From NCBI GenBank assembly GCA_027070475.1, contig JALXDT010000017.1, forward strand, positions 1 through 8,899: a stretch of DNA of 8,899 nt. The letters run 5' to 3'. Below, piece by piece: positions 7,068-8,899 of this stretch. The notes below the pieces were generated by a model, which had not been told where the DNA came from, made no database searches, and worked only from the letters and a program-made list of their open reading frames with translations. The DNA comes from Candidatus Aminicenantota bacterium (GTDB lineage: Bacteria > Acidobacteriota > Aminicenantia > JAMOAD01). Position numbers and translations under genes: made by a program. The first letter of the stretch is position 1; every line of letters begins with the position of its first letter.

Positions 7068-7214
7068 TTATTTTTCTTTTAATTTTTTCGATAATTGTTT
7101 GAAAACATACTTTATCTCTTCAAATCCTTTAAAAATTATTATTATTGAAAGTATGGTAAATGATGATACCGCAAAAATCAAAAGCAAAGCCCAGAATATT
7201 TCATATCCTTTCAT
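7068..7214 (-). CDS. 48-aa single-helix membrane protein, likely symporter small accessory subunit
   Basis: A small ORF starting ATG at 7214-7212 and ending TAA at 7070-7068. The translation begins MKGYEIFWALLLIFAV; about residues 8-28 form one transmembrane helix, followed by a basic amphipathic tail rich in lysine (30-48). The positive C-terminus predicts N-out, C-in topology. A good Shine-Dalgarno, AAGGAGA (RC of 7221-7227), abuts the stop codon of the symporter, so translation is probably coupled. Tiny one-helix proteins encoded right after sodium symporter genes are a known arrangement (symporter small accessory proteins; MetS-type subunits of NSS transporters), which supports a role in stability or activity of the upstream transporter. 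Sequence homology cannot be verified by eye. The stop lies one base from the stop of the convergent Clp-like gene. Confidence that it is coding rests on the RBS, position and helix-plus-basic-tail composition. Confidence 0.72.
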   Translation of the reverse strand: MKGYEIFWALLLIFAVSSFTILSIIIIFKGFEEIKYVFKQLSKKLKEK

Positions 7215-7220
7215 TTTAAT

Positions 7221-7227
7221 TCTCCTT
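7221..7227 (-). promoter_or_regulatory. Shine-Dalgarno of the small membrane ORF, abutting the symporter stop
   Basis: On the minus strand AAGGAGA reads from 7227 to 7221, six bases before the ATG at 7214. It begins directly after the symporter's TAA (7230-7228). This site fixes the start of the 48-residue ORF and suggests re-initiation by ribosomes finishing the symporter. Confidence 0.7.
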
Positions 7228-8757
7228 TTAATCCTTTAAAGGTTGTATTATATTGTGTATAAAAGAACCTATGATCATTCCTCCTGCGGCTATAATATAA
7301 CTCCAGTATCCTAATATACTTGCACTGTTTATTGGATCTTTGGGATATAGATTCTTTATAAAATCAGGGAAAATATTTCTAAAACTCTGAGGGAAAAAAT
7401 ACCAGGCAACTACCATTGCGCCTAAAAGGAAGGCAACATATGCTCCTCCGCTTCTCGCCCTGAATAAACCGAATTTCTTTTTCTCAAAGTAAATTCCACC
7501 AATGGCAGAAATTAAAGTACCTGCCAGATATAAATTCCCCGAAAGCATCAGGTAGAAGAATACCAATCCCTGAAAGTGATAGAAGAAGGACCACCAGATA
7601 ATGAAAATCATAACAGAAAGCATTGTTAGTCTGCTTATGATCATCTGTGTTTTGTTGGGAAGATCCTTTCCTCCTCTTAATTTATTTGCCACAACACCAA
7701 TAATATCCTGCGAGATCACAGAGCTCCAGGAAAGAAGATAGCTTGCATAGGTTGACATTGAGGCTGCTAAAAGGGAGGCGAAAACAAGCCCTAAAATTCC
7801 TTTTGGGGTTAAATGCAATATCATCAGAGGGACAGCCTGCATGGGATCTGCGGGCTTTCCCGGATTCAGAGTAAAGTATGAAAGTGCCAAAATTCCCCAG
7901 AATACAGGAATAACTGCTCTTGCCAGAAACATCACACTGGACCAGGTGAAAATCTTTCTTCCTGTTTTTGTATCCTTTGCACTGAAAATTCTCATAGTAA
8001 TAAATGGTGCTACCGCAAGAACGGATAGCTGAAATAGGAGCTGCCATACAATAAAACTCCAGCCGAAATCTCCGATGAATGGATTAAACCCTTTTTCACC
8101 GAAATTTTTTGAGATTGAAGCAACTATATTACCCCAACCCATGTTGACTACACCGATAATCACAATAAAAACCATTCCAAAGCTGAGAAGTATAAATTGA
8201 ATATAATTGGTAATGATAACTGATACCATACCACCCAATGCTGTGTATATTAATACTATCGTAAGCATAACCACCATTGTAAATAAAACGTATTTATGAG
8301 GTATGCCTGTTATTGTGTTTATGAAGTTTGCTTCAATTCCGGGAAAAACTCCGAAATTTATTATACCCCCTATGGCCATTAAAAGAGCCGAAAGGAATCT
8401 GATACCTCTTCCGAATCTTTTCTGAAAAAGCTCAGGGAGAGTCATTATTTTCATATCCATTAAAGGTTTTACAATAAAACCTGTTTTACCTAAAAAAACA
8501 AAAACAATAAAAAACGGTATTCCAATCATGAGAGCAACAAAGCCATTCTTATATCCTGCCTCCGAGAGATACATATATGTAATGATTCCGATCTCACTGC
8601 TGAGAAGAGAAACCAGACCGAGGTGAAATCCCATTGACCTGTCAGCCACAAGAAAATCCGCCATATTGCCAATATATTTTTTTACAAATGAGCCTGAATA
8701 GATTATAAGAATAATGTAGGCTGAAACGATGATATAATCCAAGAGAGTAAAATTCAT
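7228..8757 (-). CDS. Sodium:solute symporter family (SSS) transporter
   Basis: 509 residues with about 13 hydrophobic segments (approximately 5-24, 45-66, 73-91, 120-140, 155-173, 183-204, 233-255, 271-293, 321-345, 372-392, 396-418, 439-455, 481-502), the usual SSS/LeuT-fold count. Family landmarks are DFLVADRSMG (34-43), TLPELFQKRFG (106-116), YTALGGMVSVIITNYIQ (171-187) and LAASMST (330-336), followed by SSVISQDI (345-352). The MST triad (S335, T336) aligns with the Na2-site Ser-Thr of PutP, and SSEIG (53-57) falls where PutP has its Asp55 region, with E55 as the carboxylate; Na+ coupling is therefore likely. The substrate (sugar, amino acid, carboxylate or other) cannot be read from the sequence. 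GGAGGT lies just before the ATG, with 4 nt between GGAGG and the start. It is followed by a 48-residue membrane ORF in the same transcript. Length and motifs appear complete. Confidence 0.93.
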   Translation of the reverse strand: MNFTLLDYIIVSAYIILIIYSGSFVKKYIGNMADFLVADRSMGFHLGLVSLLSSEIGIITYMYLSEAGYKNGFVALMIGIPFFIVFVFLGKTGFIVKPLMDMKIMTLPELFQKRFGRGIRFLSALLMAIGGIINFGVFPGIEANFINTITGIPHKYVLFTMVVMLTIVLIYTALGGMVSVIITNYIQFILLSFGMVFIVIIGVVNMGWGNIVASISKNFGEKGFNPFIGDFGWSFIVWQLLFQLSVLAVAPFITMRIFSAKDTKTGRKIFTWSSVMFLARAVIPVFWGILALSYFTLNPGKPADPMQAVPLMILHLTPKGILGLVFASLLAASMSTYASYLLSWSSVISQDIIGVVANKLRGGKDLPNKTQMIISRLTMLSVMIFIIWWSFFYHFQGLVFFYLMLSGNLYLAGTLISAIGGIYFEKKKFGLFRARSGGAYVAFLLGAMVVAWYFFPQSFRNIFPDFIKNLYPKDPINSASILGYWSYIIAAGGMIIGSFIHNIIQPLKD

Positions 8758-8787
8758 TTTACCTCCATTAAATAAATTTGAAATTTG

Positions 8788-8816
8788 ATGTTAACAAATA
8801 AATTCATTGTAGTCAA
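8788..8816 (-). promoter_or_regulatory. Candidate sigma-70 promoter for the symporter unit
   Basis: Reading the minus strand, TTGACT (RC of 8811-8816, 5/6 to TTGACA) is followed by a 17-nt spacer and TAACAT (RC of 8788-8793, 4/6 to TATAAT). The implied start near 8780 gives a leader of about 23 nt with the GGAGG site in it. A perfect TTGACA further upstream (RC of 8843-8848) has no good -10 at 16-18 nt. The imperfect direct repeat ACAGGATAT/ACAGGGATA (8821-8839) lies between them and might be a regulator site. No gene is seen from 8758 to 8899. Confidence 0.45.
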
Positions 8817-8899
8817 TTTAACAGGATATACAGGGATAACCTTGTCAAAAAGGTAAGTTTGATCAGAAAAAAGTTTTTTATACTGGAGAAAGTTTTATT

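Noticed and set aside
7233..7242. CCTTTAAAGG palindrome as a terminator or operator.
   Set aside because: It lies within the last codons of the symporter, cannot form a stable hairpin without a loop, and has no T-tract.
8843..8848. A perfect TTGACA (minus strand) as the symporter -35 element.
   Set aside because: No acceptable -10 occurs at 16-18 nt; the TTGACT/TAACAT pair closer to the gene has better spacing.

Overview
The window is AT-rich (roughly 70% A+T by eye), with strong AAGGAGG-type Shine-Dalgarno sites and mostly ATG starts. The gene set is bacterial: a Clp-type AAA+ unfoldase, a YjfB-family motility-associated small protein, a sodium:solute symporter, a DUF1015 protein and a DUF234-type ATPase. 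This suits an AT-rich, probably anaerobic bacterium. I cannot assign a phylum from the sequence alone, and there is no rRNA, tRNA or mobile-element hallmark to help.

Layout. (1) Positions 2-1216 (+) carry the 3' part of a P-loop ATPase with a DUF234/PD-(D/E)XK-like C-terminal domain; its start lies before the window. (2) Positions 1217-1459 are a short non-coding gap. (3) Positions 2664-1460 (-) look like a two-gene operon: an exported pentapeptide-repeat protein with a regular 22-residue repeat, followed by a 64-residue YjfB-family protein. (4) A 167-bp divergent intergenic region holds a candidate promoter for the rightward genes. (5) Positions 2832-7066 (+) form a tight two-gene operon: a DUF1015 protein with a DGHHR motif, then a 993-residue ClpA/ClpC-like double-AAA+ ATPase. 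The latter's roughly 400-residue N-terminal region is not a Clp_N domain. (6) Positions 8757-7068 (-) form a second two-gene unit: a 13-helix Na+/solute symporter followed at once by a 48-residue single-helix membrane protein that resembles symporter small accessory proteins. (7) Positions 8758-8899 hold the symporter promoter region and no visible gene.

The most unusual item is the Clp-like ATPase. Its D1 and D2 modules align with ClpA, without a ClpB-type middle domain, and D2 carries a VGF tripeptide where ClpP-binding loops sit. D1 has changed catalytic positions, and the usual substrate/adaptor-binding N domain is replaced by an unrecognised domain plus a TPR-like segment. Its 8-nt spacing from the DUF1015 gene suggests the two proteins are made together. 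The new small membrane ORF beside the symporter is the second point of interest. I see no CRISPR array, toxin-antitoxin pair, phage or transposon.
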